Shown here: positions 44,603 through 55,652 of the stretch, piece by piece
Position numbering within the stretch: position 1 is the first letter of the stretch
Layout: each line of letters opens with the position of its first letter
Assembly: GCF_018494085.1 (NCBI RefSeq)
Contig: NZ_JABBFP010000006.1
Coordinates: forward strand, 1-64,000
Direction: 5' to 3'
DNA length: 64,000 nucleotides
Source of the DNA: Rosenbergiella collisarenosi
Lineage (GTDB): Bacteria; Pseudomonadota; Gammaproteobacteria; Enterobacterales; Enterobacteriaceae
Notes under the pieces: model-generated
Databases searched by the model: none
What the model saw: the letters and a program-made list of their open reading frames with translations, nothing else
Told to the model about the DNA's origin: nothing
Translations under genes and position numbers: made by a program

Positions 44603-45985
44603 ATGTCTGCCGAACGTGTCGAACCGACTGAAAACCCGCCACTCGCTCCGCGCAGTGAGCTTATTTATAACTTAGAGGCACGTCCCCCGCTTCCTCAAGC
44701 CATCTTCGCGGCGCTACAGCACCTGCTAGCGATGTTCGTCGCGGTGATTACTCCCGCATTGCTGATCTGTAAGGGGTTAAATTTACCGGCAGAAGATACT
44801 CGTCATATCTTAAGCATGTCGCTGTTTGCTTCAGGAATCGCCTCCCTGCTCCAAATCAAGACTTGGGGTCCGATTGGCTCCGGGCTCCTCTCGATACAGG
44901 GAACCAGTTTTAATTTTGTCTCTCCCCTCATTATGGGAGGGCTTGCTTTGAAGCAGGGAGGCGCAGAACCGTCTTCTATGCTGGCGGCGTTGTTTGGTAC
45001 CTTGATGCTGGCATCCTGTACCGAAATGGTTATCTCGCGGATACTGCCTTACGTCCAACGCGTGATCACGCCGTTGGTCTCCGGCATCGTGGTCATGATT
45101 ATCGGCCTTTCATTGATTCAGGTCGGCTTAACCTCGGTGGGCGGCGGCTTTAGCGCTATGGCTGACCATAGCTTCGGCTCGCCAACGAATCTGCTATTGG
45201 CTGGCGTCGTGCTCTTGACGATCATCCTACTCAATCGCCAGAAAAATCCTTATCTACGTATCGCGGCCCTCTTTATTGCCATGCTCGTTGGCTATTTACT
45301 GGCATGGGCGATGGGGGTTTTACCCAGCGCACTCCCTAGCACTGGTCATGCGCTGGTCATGTGGCCACAGCCATTACGCTACGGGCTCGCGATCGACTGG
45401 AATCTATTACTGCCCTTAATGTTAGTCTTTATGGTGACCTCGCTAGAAACGATTGGCGACATCACCGCTACGTCCGACGTCTCAGAACAGCCAGTTAAAG
45501 GACCGCTTTATATGCGACGCCTCAAAGGCGGCGTACTCGCCAACGGGGTAAATAGCTGTGTCTCCGCGCTTTTTAATACGTTTCCTAACTCGTGTTTTGG
45601 CCAAAATAATGGGGTCATTCAACTCACTGGCGTCGCGAGCCGCTATGTCGGCTTTATTGTCGCCATCATGTTGATGCTACTCGGCCTTTTCCCCTCGGTC
45701 AGTGATATCGTACAAAATATTCCTGAACCAGTACTAGGGGGAGCGACCTTGGTCATGTTTGGTACGATTGCCGCCTCAGGCGTACGTATCGTGGCACGCG
45801 AAACACTGAACCGCAGAGCAATTATGGTCATGGCGCTATCATTGGGGATAGGGCTAGGTGTCTCGCAACACCCTGAGATCCTACAGTTTGCCCCACAGTG
45901 GTTACGCACCCTATTCTCTTCAGGGATCGCCGCAGGAGGCATCACCGCTATCGTATTAAATCTGGTTTTACCCCGCGAGGAGTAA
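44603..45985 (+). CDS. xanP: xanthine permease
   Basis: XanP is a proton-driven xanthine importer of the NCS2/NAT family in the inner membrane. The 460-residue protein has about 14 hydrophobic segments, the [16 protein letters not shown] start block, and the NAT signature region around [17 protein letters not shown] and [23 protein letters not shown] in strict agreement with E. coli XanP (463 aa). ATG 44603 fits the family start; a frame to 44543 is not supported. gltS, which lies between recG and xanP in E. coli, is absent. Confidence 0.93.
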   Translation: MSAERVEPTENPPLAPRSELIYNLEARPPLPQAIFAALQHLLAMFVAVITPALLICKGLNLPAEDTRHILSMSLFASGIASLLQIKTWGPIGSGLLSIQGTSFNFVSPLIMGGLALKQGGAEPSSMLAALFGTLMLASCTEMVISRILPYVQRVITPLVSGIVVMIIGLSLIQVGLTSVGGGFSAMADHSFGSPTNLLLAGVVLLTIILLNRQKNPYLRIAALFIAMLVGYLLAWAMGVLPSALPSTGHALVMWPQPLRYGLAIDWNLLLPLMLVFMVTSLETIGDITATSDVSEQPVKGPLYMRRLKGGVLANGVNSCVSALFNTFPNSCFGQNNGVIQLTGVASRYVGFIVAIMLMLLGLFPSVSDIVQNIPEPVLGGATLVMFGTIAASGVRIVARETLNRRAIMVMALSLGIGLGVSQHPEILQFAPQWLRTLFSSGIAAGGITAIVLNLVLPREE

Positions 45986-46097
45986 ACCTTGATGTACGAC
46001 TGATTATTGATCCAGATAGTCAGTCGTCGTTGTGTCCCTTGAGATCACTCTATTTTTAAGGCATAACCTACAGTCGGCTCCCAATTAGGAAACCTTG

Positions 46098-47735
46098 ATG
46101 AAGTTACTCCTTAAGTTACTTTTGTCTCTTATGTTGCTCCTCCTCATCGTGCTCAGTGTCGGCTATGCCTTCTTACGAAGTCATTGGGGGATTACAACCG
46201 TTAGCCGATGGATAAGCGATGCCACGCCTTATCATTTATCAGTTCAACGCTTTACTCACGATTGGTCACACCCCTTACGTTTCGAACTCAATACTGTTAC
46301 CTTCGGTGAAGATGGCCAACCGGCTCTACTCATTACGGATAAGCTTACTTTAACGCTCACCGCCCATCAGTTGATAAGCCCCTTGCACTTTTCACGCATT
46401 ACGATTGAGCAAGGTACGCTAGTACTCAGTAATTTAACCCCTGAAGTCACCCTGCCGGTCAGTGCAGACCATTTAGTGCTGCAGGCGGTTAAACTATTGA
46501 ATCCTTACCCAACCCATTGTCTCTCGGCGAAGAAAATTGATGGCATCTTATCGCCTTGGCAGCCGAGTCAACAGGCTCTATTAGGGAAAAAATTTACCTT
46601 TGCTTTCTCTGCACAAATGGTCAATATCGCCCACCAACAGTTCGATAAGCTCGTAGCTACAGGTAATAAAGATCACGAGCGCTTAATAATAAATACCCTA
46701 TCTGGTGCTGTTGAACGCGGGACCTTCAGCGGACAGCTATCACGATCGGCGGATGGGCAATGGCAGGTCCCCTCCCTTCAGCTCGACAACATTCGTTTTC
46801 AAACCACAAAGCGACTTAACGAGCTACTTCGTCCGTTTACACTGGCGGCTATCGAGCTGCATAATCTATCGATTAACCATCTTAGTATCGTTGGTCCCGA
46901 CTGGGTGATTAACGACCTCTCGGCAACTGGTCAACACCTCGTTAACCCCCCATCCCCCTCCGGTCATTTAGTCGTCGACGCACAAAGCGTGGTGATAGGG
47001 ACTGAAGAATGGTCCAAGCCTCATCTCACACTCACCGCCCAAAACGATGCGCTTTCGATTGATAAATTTAATGTGGGATGGGCAAGAGGTACGGTCACAG
47101 CCCGAGGCCAATGGCAGAAAAGTAGCGGTAATTTATCACTGGACGAGCTTAGCCTTAACGATATTCGCTATACACTACCCGAAAATTGGCGCGCTTTTTT
47201 ACACACCGAACTCCCGCAGGCAATCAGCTCAATCACCGTAAAAAGCTTTAACTTTAATAATGGATTGTTGATTGATGTTACTCCGCAGTTTCCGTTCCAA
47301 ATGACTGCAGCGCATATTACTGGCAATCAACTATTACTTGCCGAGCAGCATCGTTGGGGGCTATGGGCAGGCACTGCGGAATACTATGCCGCGGCGGCAA
47401 CCTTTAATCGCCAAGATGTCCGTGCGTTGTGGTTTACGCTAGAAGCGAATAATGAAACGCTAGTCTTGCGGGATATCAAGTCACTTGTTGATGAAGGCCC
47501 AATGGTGGGAAATTTAACCGTTTCGCAGCAGCCCCCTCATACTTTTGCGCTGACATTGCGGGGTGATAAAGTCCCGTATGCGGCACTGACCGCTAGGCTC
47601 TGGCCGCAACCGCTATCGGGACGGGGAAGTTTTACTCTCCAATTGAAAGGTGCACTTCCCTCGTTGCTGGAAGCCCCCGCGTATCTTGATGGGACGATAA
47701 CGACGCCCACCTTTACCCAACGGGTCGCCCCCTAA
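46098..47735 (+). CDS. yicH: AsmA-family protein YicH
   Basis: YicH is an AsmA-like protein anchored in the inner membrane with a large periplasmic part. This family is linked to outer-membrane lipid homeostasis, and the exact role of YicH is unsettled. The 545-residue protein has one N-terminal membrane helix (residues about 4-25), an AsmA N-terminal domain (ISDATPYHLSVQRFTHDWSHPLRFELNTVTFG) and a beta-rich body. ATG 46098 follows AGGA; a TTG one codon earlier is less likely. It follows xanP, as in E. coli, and ends the 82-minute block. Confidence 0.85.
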   Translation: MKLLLKLLLSLMLLLLIVLSVGYAFLRSHWGITTVSRWISDATPYHLSVQRFTHDWSHPLRFELNTVTFGEDGQPALLITDKLTLTLTAHQLISPLHFSRITIEQGTLVLSNLTPEVTLPVSADHLVLQAVKLLNPYPTHCLSAKKIDGILSPWQPSQQALLGKKFTFAFSAQMVNIAHQQFDKLVATGNKDHERLIINTLSGAVERGTFSGQLSRSADGQWQVPSLQLDNIRFQTTKRLNELLRPFTLAAIELHNLSINHLSIVGPDWVINDLSATGQHLVNPPSPSGHLVVDAQSVVIGTEEWSKPHLTLTAQNDALSIDKFNVGWARGTVTARGQWQKSSGNLSLDELSLNDIRYTLPENWRAFLHTELPQAISSITVKSFNFNNGLLIDVTPQFPFQMTAAHITGNQLLLAEQHRWGLWAGTAEYYAAAATFNRQDVRALWFTLEANNETLVLRDIKSLVDEGPMVGNLTVSQQPPHTFALTLRGDKVPYAALTARLWPQPLSGRGSFTLQLKGALPSLLEAPAYLDGTITTPTFTQRVAP

Positions 47736-47770
47736 CAAATTAGGCTGGCATTCGCCAGCCTATACTCCTT

Positions 47771-48712
47771 TTAACGAGGCGCTGAACCCCCCTCTTCCAA
47801 TGGTTTCTCGGCTTGCGCGGGAAGCACCAGATAGACGCCTTGGAAGACTGCACCTTGGTGATGTTCATCACTCAATATGACGTCTAAGCTTACTCGCGCC
47901 TTACGCCCACAGGCAAGACGGTCCAAATCACCTTTCAATGAGCCTAAATCGGCGCTGGCTGTAGGCCGACCCTGCAAGGGCTGGCTATAGCGAATATGCG
48001 CATCGGCCAAGACAATCGTTCCCCCAAGCTTGCGCTCTCTGAGTAGTAACCAGATCAGCCCCCAACCGGTTAACGTCGCTAAGGAGAATTGGCTACCAGC
48101 AAAGAGCGTATGATGGGGATTTTGATTACCACTTTCCGGCATGGTGGTCATAAACTTCTGACCAGTGTATTGCTGGATCCGTACCCCCATCTTTTCGCTT
48201 AGGGGGATATGCTGATACCACGCCTGTTGTAACTGCTCACACCAATCGGCACGATGTAAAATATCGTCCATTGAGGCCATCGGCTTAATCATCAAGAAGT
48301 GACGAATACGGGTCGTTTGCGACGTTGTGACTCGCCCTTGATTGATATATCCCAGTTGAGCGAAAAATTCGACGGCATCTTCCCGTGCACTACAGGTCAC
48401 ACGTTTGACCCCTTCTTGTCGTGCGACAGACTCTAAAGTCATAATCAACAGTCGCCCCAGCCCTTTCCCCCGTAGTTCAGGCGCTACAGCCAAGAAGCGG
48501 ATAGAGGCTTCGTTATCGCCACTAATCGATAAACGTCCAACTCCGACCACCTGATTATCGCCGTCGACCAGCATTTGATGATGCGCAGTAGTATCCCAAG
48601 CATCTTGTTCTGACCCCGGTGGCTGATTCAAGGGTTTACGCAGCATCTGCCAACGAAACTGAAAATAATCCGCGAGGTCGCTAGCCGTTTCAGGAACGCG
48701 TAATTGATACAT
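47771..48712 (-). CDS. fabY: FabY/YiiD: GNAT acetyltransferase plus thioesterase-like domain
   Basis: The 313-residue protein joins an N-terminal GNAT domain (residues about 1-140; acetyl-CoA loop [19 protein letters not shown]) to a C-terminal hotdog-fold domain ([39 protein letters not shown]). It matches E. coli YiiD, called FabY for its relation to a Pseudomonas acetoacetyl-ACP synthase; the activity in enterobacteria is not firmly settled. It is 14 bases downstream of dtd in a yihX-yihY-dtd-fabY run, as in E. coli. Confidence 0.9.
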   Translation of the reverse strand: MYQLRVPETASDLADYFQFRWQMLRKPLNQPPGSEQDAWDTTAHHQMLVDGDNQVVGVGRLSISGDNEASIRFLAVAPELRGKGLGRLLIMTLESVARQEGVKRVTCSAREDAVEFFAQLGYINQGRVTTSQTTRIRHFLMIKPMASMDDILHRADWCEQLQQAWYQHIPLSEKMGVRIQQYTGQKFMTTMPESGNQNPHHTLFAGSQFSLATLTGWGLIWLLLRERKLGGTIVLADAHIRYSQPLQGRPTASADLGSLKGDLDRLACGRKARVSLDVILSDEHHQGAVFQGVYLVLPAQAEKPLEEGGSAPR

Positions 48713-48726
48713 CTCTTACCTCCGCC

Positions 48727-49164
48727 TCAACACTGTAGCCAGAATGTCACCGGCCCGTCATTCGTCAAGGTCACTTGCATATCTGCAGCAAACTGCCCAT
48801 TCTCGGTTTTTACGCCGCGTTGGCGACAATGCTCGCTAAAAAAGTCATAAAGCTCTCGGGCAGTATTCGCAGCAGCGCCTTTGGAGAACGAGGGACGCAT
48901 TCCTTTTTGGGTATCGGCGGCAAGCGTAAATTGCGAGACCACTAATAGCTCCCCTGCCACCTGCTGGAGATTCAAGTTCATCTTACCTTGTTCATCGCTA
49001 AACACGCGATAACCGATAACCTTATCTGCAAGCTTACTCGCCACCGTCGTGTCATCTCCCTGCTCGACGCCTAGTAGTACTAATAGACCCGCGCCGATTT
49101 TACCGATCACGTTATTGTCGACGCTAACTTGCGCGGCAGAAACCCGCTGAATTAATGCAATCAT
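48727..49164 (-). CDS. dtd: D-aminoacyl-tRNA deacylase
   Basis: Dtd removes D-amino acids (and glycine) wrongly attached to tRNA. The 145-residue protein has the [17 protein letters not shown] motif (near residue 77-93) and the cross-subunit Gly-cisPro motif in [11 protein letters not shown] at the C-terminus. Its ATG overlaps the yihY stop by 4 bases (ATGA), showing translational coupling. Confidence 0.95.
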   Translation of the reverse strand: MIALIQRVSAAQVSVDNNVIGKIGAGLLVLLGVEQGDDTTVASKLADKVIGYRVFSDEQGKMNLNLQQVAGELLVVSQFTLAADTQKGMRPSFSKGAAANTARELYDFFSEHCRQRGVKTENGQFAADMQVTLTNDGPVTFWLQC

Positions 49165-50018
49165 GAAATATCCGCCTGCTGTTGACGCTGACGACGCAGC
49201 TTACGGTAATGCTCAAGAGACACCGTAATCTCCGCCCCTAGCAATACGATACACCAAGTCCAATATACCCACAGAAAGAGCATTGGGATCACGGCGAGTA
49301 CCCCGTAGATCAGCTGATAAGCGGGAAACATCGTGACATAGAGCGTGAAAACTTTTTTACCAATCTCGAATAAAACACCCGCGACTAGCGCCCCGATTAA
49401 CGCATCCCTTCCTGCAACGCTACAGGTCGGCACCACACTAAATAGTAACCAAAATGCTAGCCAAGAGAGTAATAGGGGGAAGCCGCGCAATACCAGCTGA
49501 ATGATCTCACTAATACCCGGCATATTGAGCCACTGCGGCGAAAGTAAATAAGAGCTTAAGGCAATACTCGCCCCGGCTAATAGCGGTCCAAGGGTTAAAA
49601 TCATCCAATAGACGGCGAATGAGAACACGAGCGGTCGCTTGCGCGAGCTCCGCCAGATACTGTTCAACGCACTATCGATGGAGAACATCAATAACAGTGA
49701 GGTCACGATTAACCCGATTGCTCCGAACACTGTCATTCGGTGGACATTAACGACAAAACGGTCGATATATTCTTCAATGACATTCCCGGTAGCAGGAACA
49801 AAATTTCGGAAAATAAAGTGTCGGATCTCACTGCTAACATCTGAAAAAACAGGAAATGCAGAGAATATGGCGAAAATAACCGTTACAAAGGGTACTAACC
49901 CTAACAATGATACAAAGGTCAGGTTACCCGCTTGTACGGTCATATTATCATCGTTAATTCGTCGCCATAACACGCCAAGCCAGCGAAAAAATGATCGGGT
50001 CCTTAATTTTACTCGCAT
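49161..50018 (-). CDS. yihY: YihY/UPF0761 family inner membrane protein
   Basis: YihY is a multi-pass inner membrane protein of the BrkB/YihY family; its function is not established, and the old name RNase BN was a misassignment. The 285-residue protein has about six membrane helices, the [23 protein letters not shown] start block and [22 protein letters not shown] near the C-terminus. It is 15 bases after yihX. Confidence 0.9.
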   Translation of the reverse strand: MRVKLRTRSFFRWLGVLWRRINDDNMTVQAGNLTFVSLLGLVPFVTVIFAIFSAFPVFSDVSSEIRHFIFRNFVPATGNVIEEYIDRFVVNVHRMTVFGAIGLIVTSLLLMFSIDSALNSIWRSSRKRPLVFSFAVYWMILTLGPLLAGASIALSSYLLSPQWLNMPGISEIIQLVLRGFPLLLSWLAFWLLFSVVPTCSVAGRDALIGALVAGVLFEIGKKVFTLYVTMFPAYQLIYGVLAVIPMLFLWVYWTWCIVLLGAEITVSLEHYRKLRRQRQQQADIS

Positions 50019-50033
50019 AAATAATCAGTTTCC

Positions 50034-50639
50034 CTACGAAAAATTACCTGCACGTTGAATAGCGGCTTCCAGCCCGTCAGCATCTTGATAAAGATAAGTG
50101 TGCATACCTAATTGAGCTGCGGCCTCAATATTCTCGAAGAGATCATCCACAAAGAGGGCCTGCTCTGGCGCTACGCCTTCTGCATCCAGGACATGGTGAT
50201 AAATAGCCGTATCCGGCTTACGTAACCCGATATGATGAGAAAAGTAACAGTGATCGGCAGCGCCGATTAACTCGGGATACTGCTCGGCTAAAAATTCTGT
50301 ATGGATTTGATTAGTATTCGATAAGATCACCACACGGTATCCCTCATCGCGTAACCGCTTTATCACACTCAGTACGGGTTGATTAACCCCTGTAAAAATC
50401 GACTGCCAGCCGCTCACAAACTGCGGATAACTGAGGTTAACCTCTAACTCGTCACAGAGTGCTTGCGCAAATTGTTCGTCCGAAATCTCACCCCGTTCGT
50501 GACGCTCAACCTGAGATCCTAGTTGGAAATGTTGCTGAACATGGGCTAATGGTGAGCCGCTCAAATTACTCCATACGCCAAGAGCACGGGTAAAGTCGAG
50601 ATTGACGATAACGTTTCCCAAATCGAAAATATATAACAT
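50034..50639 (-). CDS. yihX: HAD-family sugar phosphatase (alpha-D-glucose 1-phosphate phosphatase)
   Basis: YihX dephosphorylates alpha-D-glucose 1-phosphate in E. coli. The 201-residue protein has HAD motif I FDLGNVIVNLD (nucleophile Asp6), motif II VILSNTNQ, motif III lysine in GLRKPDTAIYHHVL and motif IV FVDDLFENIEAA. It heads the yihX-yihY-dtd-fabY run, downstream of typA after a terminator. Confidence 0.92.
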   Translation of the reverse strand: MLYIFDLGNVIVNLDFTRALGVWSNLSGSPLAHVQQHFQLGSQVERHERGEISDEQFAQALCDELEVNLSYPQFVSGWQSIFTGVNQPVLSVIKRLRDEGYRVVILSNTNQIHTEFLAEQYPELIGAADHCYFSHHIGLRKPDTAIYHHVLDAEGVAPEQALFVDDLFENIEAAAQLGMHTYLYQDADGLEAAIQRAGNFS

Positions 50640-50760
50640 GGCCCCTCTCCCGATAGTTTCACTTCACTACACTATAAAGCCGACCCTCTCATTCTACCAA
50701 CCGAGATGATGGAAAATTTACCGACGGGTGAAGCGTCTCGCACTAAGCTTAAGCGTAGGT

Positions 50761-50798
50761 AAAAAAAAACCTGAACCAGAAGAGTCTGGTTCAGGTTT
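50761..50798 (-). terminator. typA terminator
   Basis: On the minus strand a 14-base stem (50785-50798 with 50767-50780, loop of 4) is followed by a run of T (A on the plus strand from 50761). It lies 26 bases after the typA stop codon and separates typA from yihX. Confidence 0.88.
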
Positions 50799-50824
50799 AG
50801 CTTAAGGCTCAGAAACGCTGAGAA

Positions 50825-52648
50825 TTAAGACTCTTTACCGCCACGCGATGCACGTTTACGGTCATTTTCAGTCAAATGACGCTTACGGATACGTACTGAT
50901 GCAGGGGTAACTTCAACTAATTCATCATCATCGATGAACTCAAGCGCTTGCTCAAGGGTCATCTTGATTGCTGGAACCAGTGTTGTCGCTTCATCAGTCC
51001 CTGACGCACGCATGTTAGTCAGTTTCTTACCGGTTAAGCAGTTAACAGTCAGGTCGTTAGAACGTGAGTGAATACCGATGATTTGGCCTTCATACACTTC
51101 AGCACCGTGACCGAGGAACAGCTTACCGCGATCTTGCAAGCTATATAGCGCAAACGCGACAGCTTTACCTTGACCGTTAGAAATTAACACGCCATTTTGA
51201 CGTTGACCGACTTCACCTGGACGTACGTCGTCGTAGTGACTGAAGGTTGAGTACAGTAAGCCTGTACCTGAAGTCATGGTCATGAATTCGTTACGGAAAC
51301 CGATCAATCCACGGCTAGGAATGACGTAGTCTAAACGTACGCGTCCTTTACCATCTGGATCCATATTTTTCATGTCGCCTTTACGCTCACCCATCGCTTG
51401 CATCACAGAACCTTGGTGCTGTTCTTCGATATCAAGGGTAACGTTCTCGAATGGCTCTTGTTTACGTCCATCGATTTGACGGAAGATAACTTTAGGACGA
51501 GATACTGCCATCTCGAAACCTTCACGACGCATATTTTCGATAAGGACTGAAAGGTGAAGTTCACCACGTCCTGAAACGCGGAAAGCATCTGCATCTTCAG
51601 TTTCTTCAACGCGTAATGCAACGTTGTGTACCAGCTCTTTCTTCAGGCGGTCGAGGATTTGACGTGAAGTCACGTACTTACCTTCTTTACCACAGAAAGG
51701 AGAGGTGTTAACACAGAAGAACATGGTAACTGTTGGCTCATCGACGCTCAGTGCAGGGAGCGCTTCAACTTTCTGAGTATCACAGATTGTGTCAGAAATG
51801 TTTAGCTCACCTAAACCGGTGATAGCGATGATATCGCCCGCTTCAGCCAGATCAGACTCGATACGTTCTAAACCTAAGTGGCCCAGTACTTTACCGACTT
51901 TACCGTTACGTGTTTTGCCTTCGCTATCGATAACCGTAACCTGTTGGTTAGGTTTGATTTTACCGCGTTTGATACGGCCGATACCGATAACACCCAAATA
52001 GTTGTTGTAATCAAGTTGCGAAATCTGCATTTGCAGCGCGCCATTTTGGTCAACATTTGGAGCAGGAACGTGCTTAACGATCGCTTCGTACAGTGGCGTC
52101 ATATCTTCAGCCATGTCTGCGTGATCGTCGCCCGCAATCCCTTGGATTGCAGAAGCATAGATAATTGGGAAATCCAATTGCTCATCTGTAGCGTCTAAGT
52201 TGACGAACAGATCGAATACTTGGTCAACAACCCAATCAGGACGCGCGCCCGGACGGTCGATTTTGTTGATCACAACGATTGGCTTCAACCCGTGGGCGAA
52301 CGCTTTTTTCGTTACGAAGCGGGTCTGTGGCATTGGACCATCGATCGCATCAACGACCAATAGTACTGAATCGACCATAGACATAACACGTTCAACTTCA
52401 CCACCGAAGTCGGCGTGTCCCGGGGTATCAACGATGTTGATACGGTAATCATTCCACTTAATAGCGGTGTTTTTTGCGAGGATAGTAATCCCACGCTCTT
52501 TCTCCAGGTCGTTGGAGTCCATCACACGCTCAGTCGCTTCAGTACGCTCGTCAAAGGTACCGGACTGTTGTAAAAGTTTGTCGACTAGGGTGGTTTTTCC
52601 ATGGTCAACGTGCGCGATGATGGCGATGTTACGCAATTTTTCGATCAC
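50825..52648 (-). CDS. typA: ribosome-associated GTPase TypA/BipA
   Basis: BipA is a translational GTPase that aids 50S subunit assembly at low temperature and in stress. The 607-residue protein has G1 [10 protein letters not shown] (residues about 12-21), switch-[12 protein letters not shown]3 [12 protein letters not shown]4 [11 protein letters not shown], elongation-factor-like domains II, III and V, and the BipA-specific C-terminal domain ending [10 protein letters not shown]. It is divergent from glnA, as in E. coli. Confidence 0.97.
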   Translation of the reverse strand: MIEKLRNIAIIAHVDHGKTTLVDKLLQQSGTFDERTEATERVMDSNDLEKERGITILAKNTAIKWNDYRINIVDTPGHADFGGEVERVMSMVDSVLLVVDAIDGPMPQTRFVTKKAFAHGLKPIVVINKIDRPGARPDWVVDQVFDLFVNLDATDEQLDFPIIYASAIQGIAGDDHADMAEDMTPLYEAIVKHVPAPNVDQNGALQMQISQLDYNNYLGVIGIGRIKRGKIKPNQQVTVIDSEGKTRNGKVGKVLGHLGLERIESDLAEAGDIIAITGLGELNISDTICDTQKVEALPALSVDEPTVTMFFCVNTSPFCGKEGKYVTSRQILDRLKKELVHNVALRVEETEDADAFRVSGRGELHLSVLIENMRREGFEMAVSRPKVIFRQIDGRKQEPFENVTLDIEEQHQGSVMQAMGERKGDMKNMDPDGKGRVRLDYVIPSRGLIGFRNEFMTMTSGTGLLYSTFSHYDDVRPGEVGQRQNGVLISNGQGKAVAFALYSLQDRGKLFLGHGAEVYEGQIIGIHSRSNDLTVNCLTGKKLTNMRASGTDEATTLVPAIKMTLEQALEFIDDDELVEVTPASVRIRKRHLTENDRKRASRGGKES

Positions 52649-52816
52649 AGCTTTGCCTCAGGCATTAGAAATAGCGCGCTATTGTACACGGATTAGGCGA
52701 AAGACTGAACATGATCACACGATTCACAGCCACTTTATCTAGTTTTTTTTTAAGGGGATGTTTCTTTCGACTTTTTTGTCCATTTTCAGTGCAAGTTGCG
52801 CGCTATTTATTCGCAA

Positions 52817-52866
52817 TGCACCATAATAGATCACTGAAGTTGCAACTTACGCTCTTTATTGGTGCA
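52817..52866 (+). promoter_or_regulatory. NtrC-binding region upstream of glnA
   Basis: Half-sites TGCACC (52817-52822) and GGTGCA (52861-52866) match the two arms of the NtrC site TGCACC-N5-GGTGCA and mark two enhancer sites about 45 bases apart, 75-125 bases before the sigma-54 promoter. Each site has only one strong arm. The 446-base typA-glnA gap (52649-53094) holds these sites, the sigma-54 promoter and both leaders. Confidence 0.6.
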
Positions 52867-52941
52867 ATGCGCGGTAATGTCGCAATACTCAAATAAGATA
52901 AAATTCCCTCTCCACGGGGGTTTTTAGCTTTTTTGAAAAGT

Positions 52942-52957
52942 TGGCACGCTTTTCGCT
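52942..52957 (+). promoter_or_regulatory. sigma-54 promoter of glnA (glnAp2)
   Basis: TGGCAC (52942-52947), 5 bases, TCGCT (52953-52957) fits the sigma-54 -24/-12 consensus TGGCAC-N5-TTGCT with one mismatch and is nearly the same as E. coli glnAp2. The invariant GG (52943-52944) and GC (52955-52956) are correctly spaced. RNA should start near 52968, giving a leader of about 127 bases before glnA. Confidence 0.85.
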
Positions 52958-53094
52958 TTAAGATAAATAAGCGAAAACGATAGCTAAAAAACGTTTTTAG
53001 GCGCTTGCCGGATAACGGGTCAGAGGGGTGAGCCCTCCTAAGCATAGTGCTTCCCACGTCCCCCTACGACAACAGAGCTTTCAGGAGAGTAGAT

Positions 53095-54504
53095 ATGTCC
53101 GTTGAACACGTTCTCTCGTTGATGAACGAACATGAAGTCAAGTTTGTTGATCTGCGCTTTACAGACAGTAAAGGTAAGGAACAACACGTTACCATCCCTG
53201 CCCATCAGGTGAATGAAGACTTCTTTGAAGAAGGCAAAATGTTCGATGGCTCATCCATCGGTGGTTGGAAAGGGATCAATGAATCAGACATGGTACTGAT
53301 GCCTGACGTCACTACCGCTGTGCTTGACCCGTTTTTCGAAGACTCAACGTTAATCATTCGTTGCGACATCCTAGAGCCAGGCACCCTGCAAGGTTATGAC
53401 CGCGACCCGCGCTCCATCGCTAAGCGTGCTGAAGACTTCCTGCGCACCTCTGGTATCGCCGATACTGTACTGTTCGGACCTGAACCTGAGTTCTTCTTAT
53501 TCGATGACATCCGCTTCGGTTCCTCTACCTCAGGCTCACACGTTGCGATCGATGATATCGAAGCGGCGTGGAATACCGGGAAAGAGTATGAAGGCGGAAA
53601 CAAAGGCCACCGTCCTGGTTTAAAAGGCGGGTACTTCCCCGTTCCTCCTGTCGACTCAGCTCAAGATATCCGTTCAGCCATGTGTCTTACCATGGAGCAG
53701 ATGGGCTTAGTCGTTGAAGCGCACCACCACGAAGTGGCGACCGCGGGTCAAAACGAAGTGGCAACTCGCTTTAACACTATGGTTAAAAAAGCCGACGAAA
53801 TCCAAATCTATAAGTATGTCGTGCACAACGTTGCCCACGTTTTCGGTAAAACGGCGACCTTTATGCCAAAACCAATGTTTGGGGATAATGGTTCAGGTAT
53901 GCACTGCCACATGTCTCTGTCTAAAGACGGCAACAACCTGTTCGCAGGCGATAAATACGGCGGTCTTTCAGATATTGCGCTGTACTACATCGGCGGTATC
54001 ATCAAGCATGCTAAAGCTCTTAACGCATTAACTAACCCAACGACTAACTCCTACAAGCGCTTAGTCCCAGGTTACGAAGCGCCTGTTATGTTGGCTTACT
54101 CAGCGCGTAACCGCTCTGCCTCTATCCGTATCCCTGTGGTAGCAAGCCCGAAAGCACGTCGTATCGAAGCGCGCTTCCCAGACCCAGCGGCTAACCCATA
54201 CTTAGCTTTCGCCGCGCTACTCATGGCTGGCCTTGATGGTGTGATTAATAAAATCCATCCTGGCGATGCGATGGATAAAAACCTCTACGATCTGCCTCCA
54301 GAAGAAGATGCAGAGATTCCAAAAGTGGCAAGCTCTTTAGAAGAAGCGCTTGATGCACTGAACGAAGACCGCGAATTCTTAACCCGTGGTGGCGTGTTTA
54401 CCGACGACACTATCGATGCGTATATCGAACTGCGTAAAACAGAAAGCGAACGTGTTCGTATGACGCCACACCCAGTTGAGTTTGAACTTTACTACAGCGT
54501 CTAA
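53095..54504 (+). CDS. glnA: glutamine synthetase
   Basis: GlnA makes glutamine from glutamate and ammonia, the main route of nitrogen assimilation under limitation. The 469-residue protein equals E. coli GlnA in length and has [18 protein letters not shown], the ATP-binding [20 protein letters not shown] and the adenylylation tyrosine in NLYDLPPEE near residue 397, so covalent control by GlnE is expected. ATG 53095 follows AGGAGAG; the longer frame to 53047 is untranslated leader. Confidence 0.97.
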   Translation: MSVEHVLSLMNEHEVKFVDLRFTDSKGKEQHVTIPAHQVNEDFFEEGKMFDGSSIGGWKGINESDMVLMPDVTTAVLDPFFEDSTLIIRCDILEPGTLQGYDRDPRSIAKRAEDFLRTSGIADTVLFGPEPEFFLFDDIRFGSSTSGSHVAIDDIEAAWNTGKEYEGGNKGHRPGLKGGYFPVPPVDSAQDIRSAMCLTMEQMGLVVEAHHHEVATAGQNEVATRFNTMVKKADEIQIYKYVVHNVAHVFGKTATFMPKPMFGDNGSGMHCHMSLSKDGNNLFAGDKYGGLSDIALYYIGGIIKHAKALNALTNPTTNSYKRLVPGYEAPVMLAYSARNRSASIRIPVVASPKARRIEARFPDPAANPYLAFAALLMAGLDGVINKIHPGDAMDKNLYDLPPEEDAEIPKVASSLEEALDALNEDREFLTRGGVFTDDTIDAYIELRKTESERVRMTPHPVEFELYYSV

Positions 54505-54536
54505 TTTTCGTTTGTAGTATGTTGCCGTGAAGTTTT

Positions 54537-54561
54537 AGCCCATCTTCGGATGGGCTTTTTT
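54537..54561 (+). terminator. glnA-glnL intergenic terminator
   Basis: AGCCCATC (54537-54544), a UUCG tetraloop and GATGGGCT (54549-54556) are followed by a T-run. As in E. coli, partial readthrough here would keep glnLG expression well below glnA. Confidence 0.88.
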
Positions 54562-54595
54562 CTCAGTACGGATCACCCTATTCTGGAGAGATGTA

Positions 54596-55645
54596 ATGCT
54601 TAGCAATACCGCCTCAGATGCCGTGCAAATCCTCAATTCGCTGATCAACTGTGTCCTCGTCGTCGATCATCAATTAGTGATTCACTATGCTAATCCGGCG
54701 GCACAGCAATTACTCGCCCAGAGTTCACGTAAACTGTTCGGTACCCCGCTGCCTGAGCTGACCGGCTACTTCTCTCTCAATGTCGAAGTGATGCATGAAA
54801 GCCTCAGCGTCGGACAAGGCTTCACTGATAGTGAGGTTACTCTCGTTGTCGACGGACGGGCACATACACTCGCACTTACCGCCCAGCCCTTACCCGACCA
54901 GCAGATCCTCCTCGAGATGGCGCCGATGGATAATCAACGCCGCCTGAGTCAAGAACAGCTACAACACGCCCAGCAGATTGCTGCCCGCGATCTGGTACGT
55001 GGCCTAGCCCATGAGATTAAAAATCCATTGGGAGGGCTACGGGGAGCCGCACAACTGCTCTCTAAGGCCTTACCCAACCCGGCCTTGAAAGAATATACCA
55101 ATGTCATTATCGAACAGGCGGATCGGCTTAGGAACCTCGTTGACCGCTTACTAGGGCCTCAGCAACCCGGCATGCACGTTATGCAGAACATCCATCAAGT
55201 GGCGGAGCGCGTAGTTAAACTCGTCTCCATGGAATTACCGGACAATGTGACCCTGGTACGCGATTACGACCCGAGCCTACCGGAGTTACAACATGACCCT
55301 GATCAAATTGAGCAAGTGTTACTGAATATGGTCAGCAATGCCTTACAGGCTCTAGGTCGTGAAGGCGGTACTATTACCTTACGTACACGTACTGCCTTTC
55401 AACTGACTCTTCACGGAAATCGATACCGGCTAGTGGCGCAGATTGATGTTGAAGATGATGGGCCGGGTATTCCGACTCATCTGCATGATACCTTATTTTA
55501 TCCAATGGTCAGCGGCCGCGAAAATGGTACCGGCTTAGGGCTTTCCATCGCACGCAGCTTAATTGATCAACATTCCGGTAAGATCGAGTTCAAGAGTTGG
55601 CCAGGCCACACTGAATTCTCAATATTTCTCCCTATTCGCCAGTGA
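54596..55645 (+). CDS. glnL: nitrogen sensor kinase NtrB
   Basis: NtrB (NRII) phosphorylates NtrC under nitrogen limitation and dephosphorylates it when bound by PII. The 349-residue protein has the E. coli length: an N-terminal PAS domain, the phospho-acceptor His139 in [20 protein letters not shown], and the kinase domain with N-box [16 protein letters not shown] and [13 protein letters not shown]. It lies 91 bases after glnA and 7 bases before glnG. Confidence 0.96.
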   Translation: MLSNTASDAVQILNSLINCVLVVDHQLVIHYANPAAQQLLAQSSRKLFGTPLPELTGYFSLNVEVMHESLSVGQGFTDSEVTLVVDGRAHTLALTAQPLPDQQILLEMAPMDNQRRLSQEQLQHAQQIAARDLVRGLAHEIKNPLGGLRGAAQLLSKALPNPALKEYTNVIIEQADRLRNLVDRLLGPQQPGMHVMQNIHQVAERVVKLVSMELPDNVTLVRDYDPSLPELQHDPDQIEQVLLNMVSNALQALGREGGTITLRTRTAFQLTLHGNRYRLVAQIDVEDDGPGIPTHLHDTLFYPMVSGRENGTGLGLSIARSLIDQHSGKIEFKSWPGHTEFSIFLPIRQ

Positions 55646-55652
55646 GGTTTCT

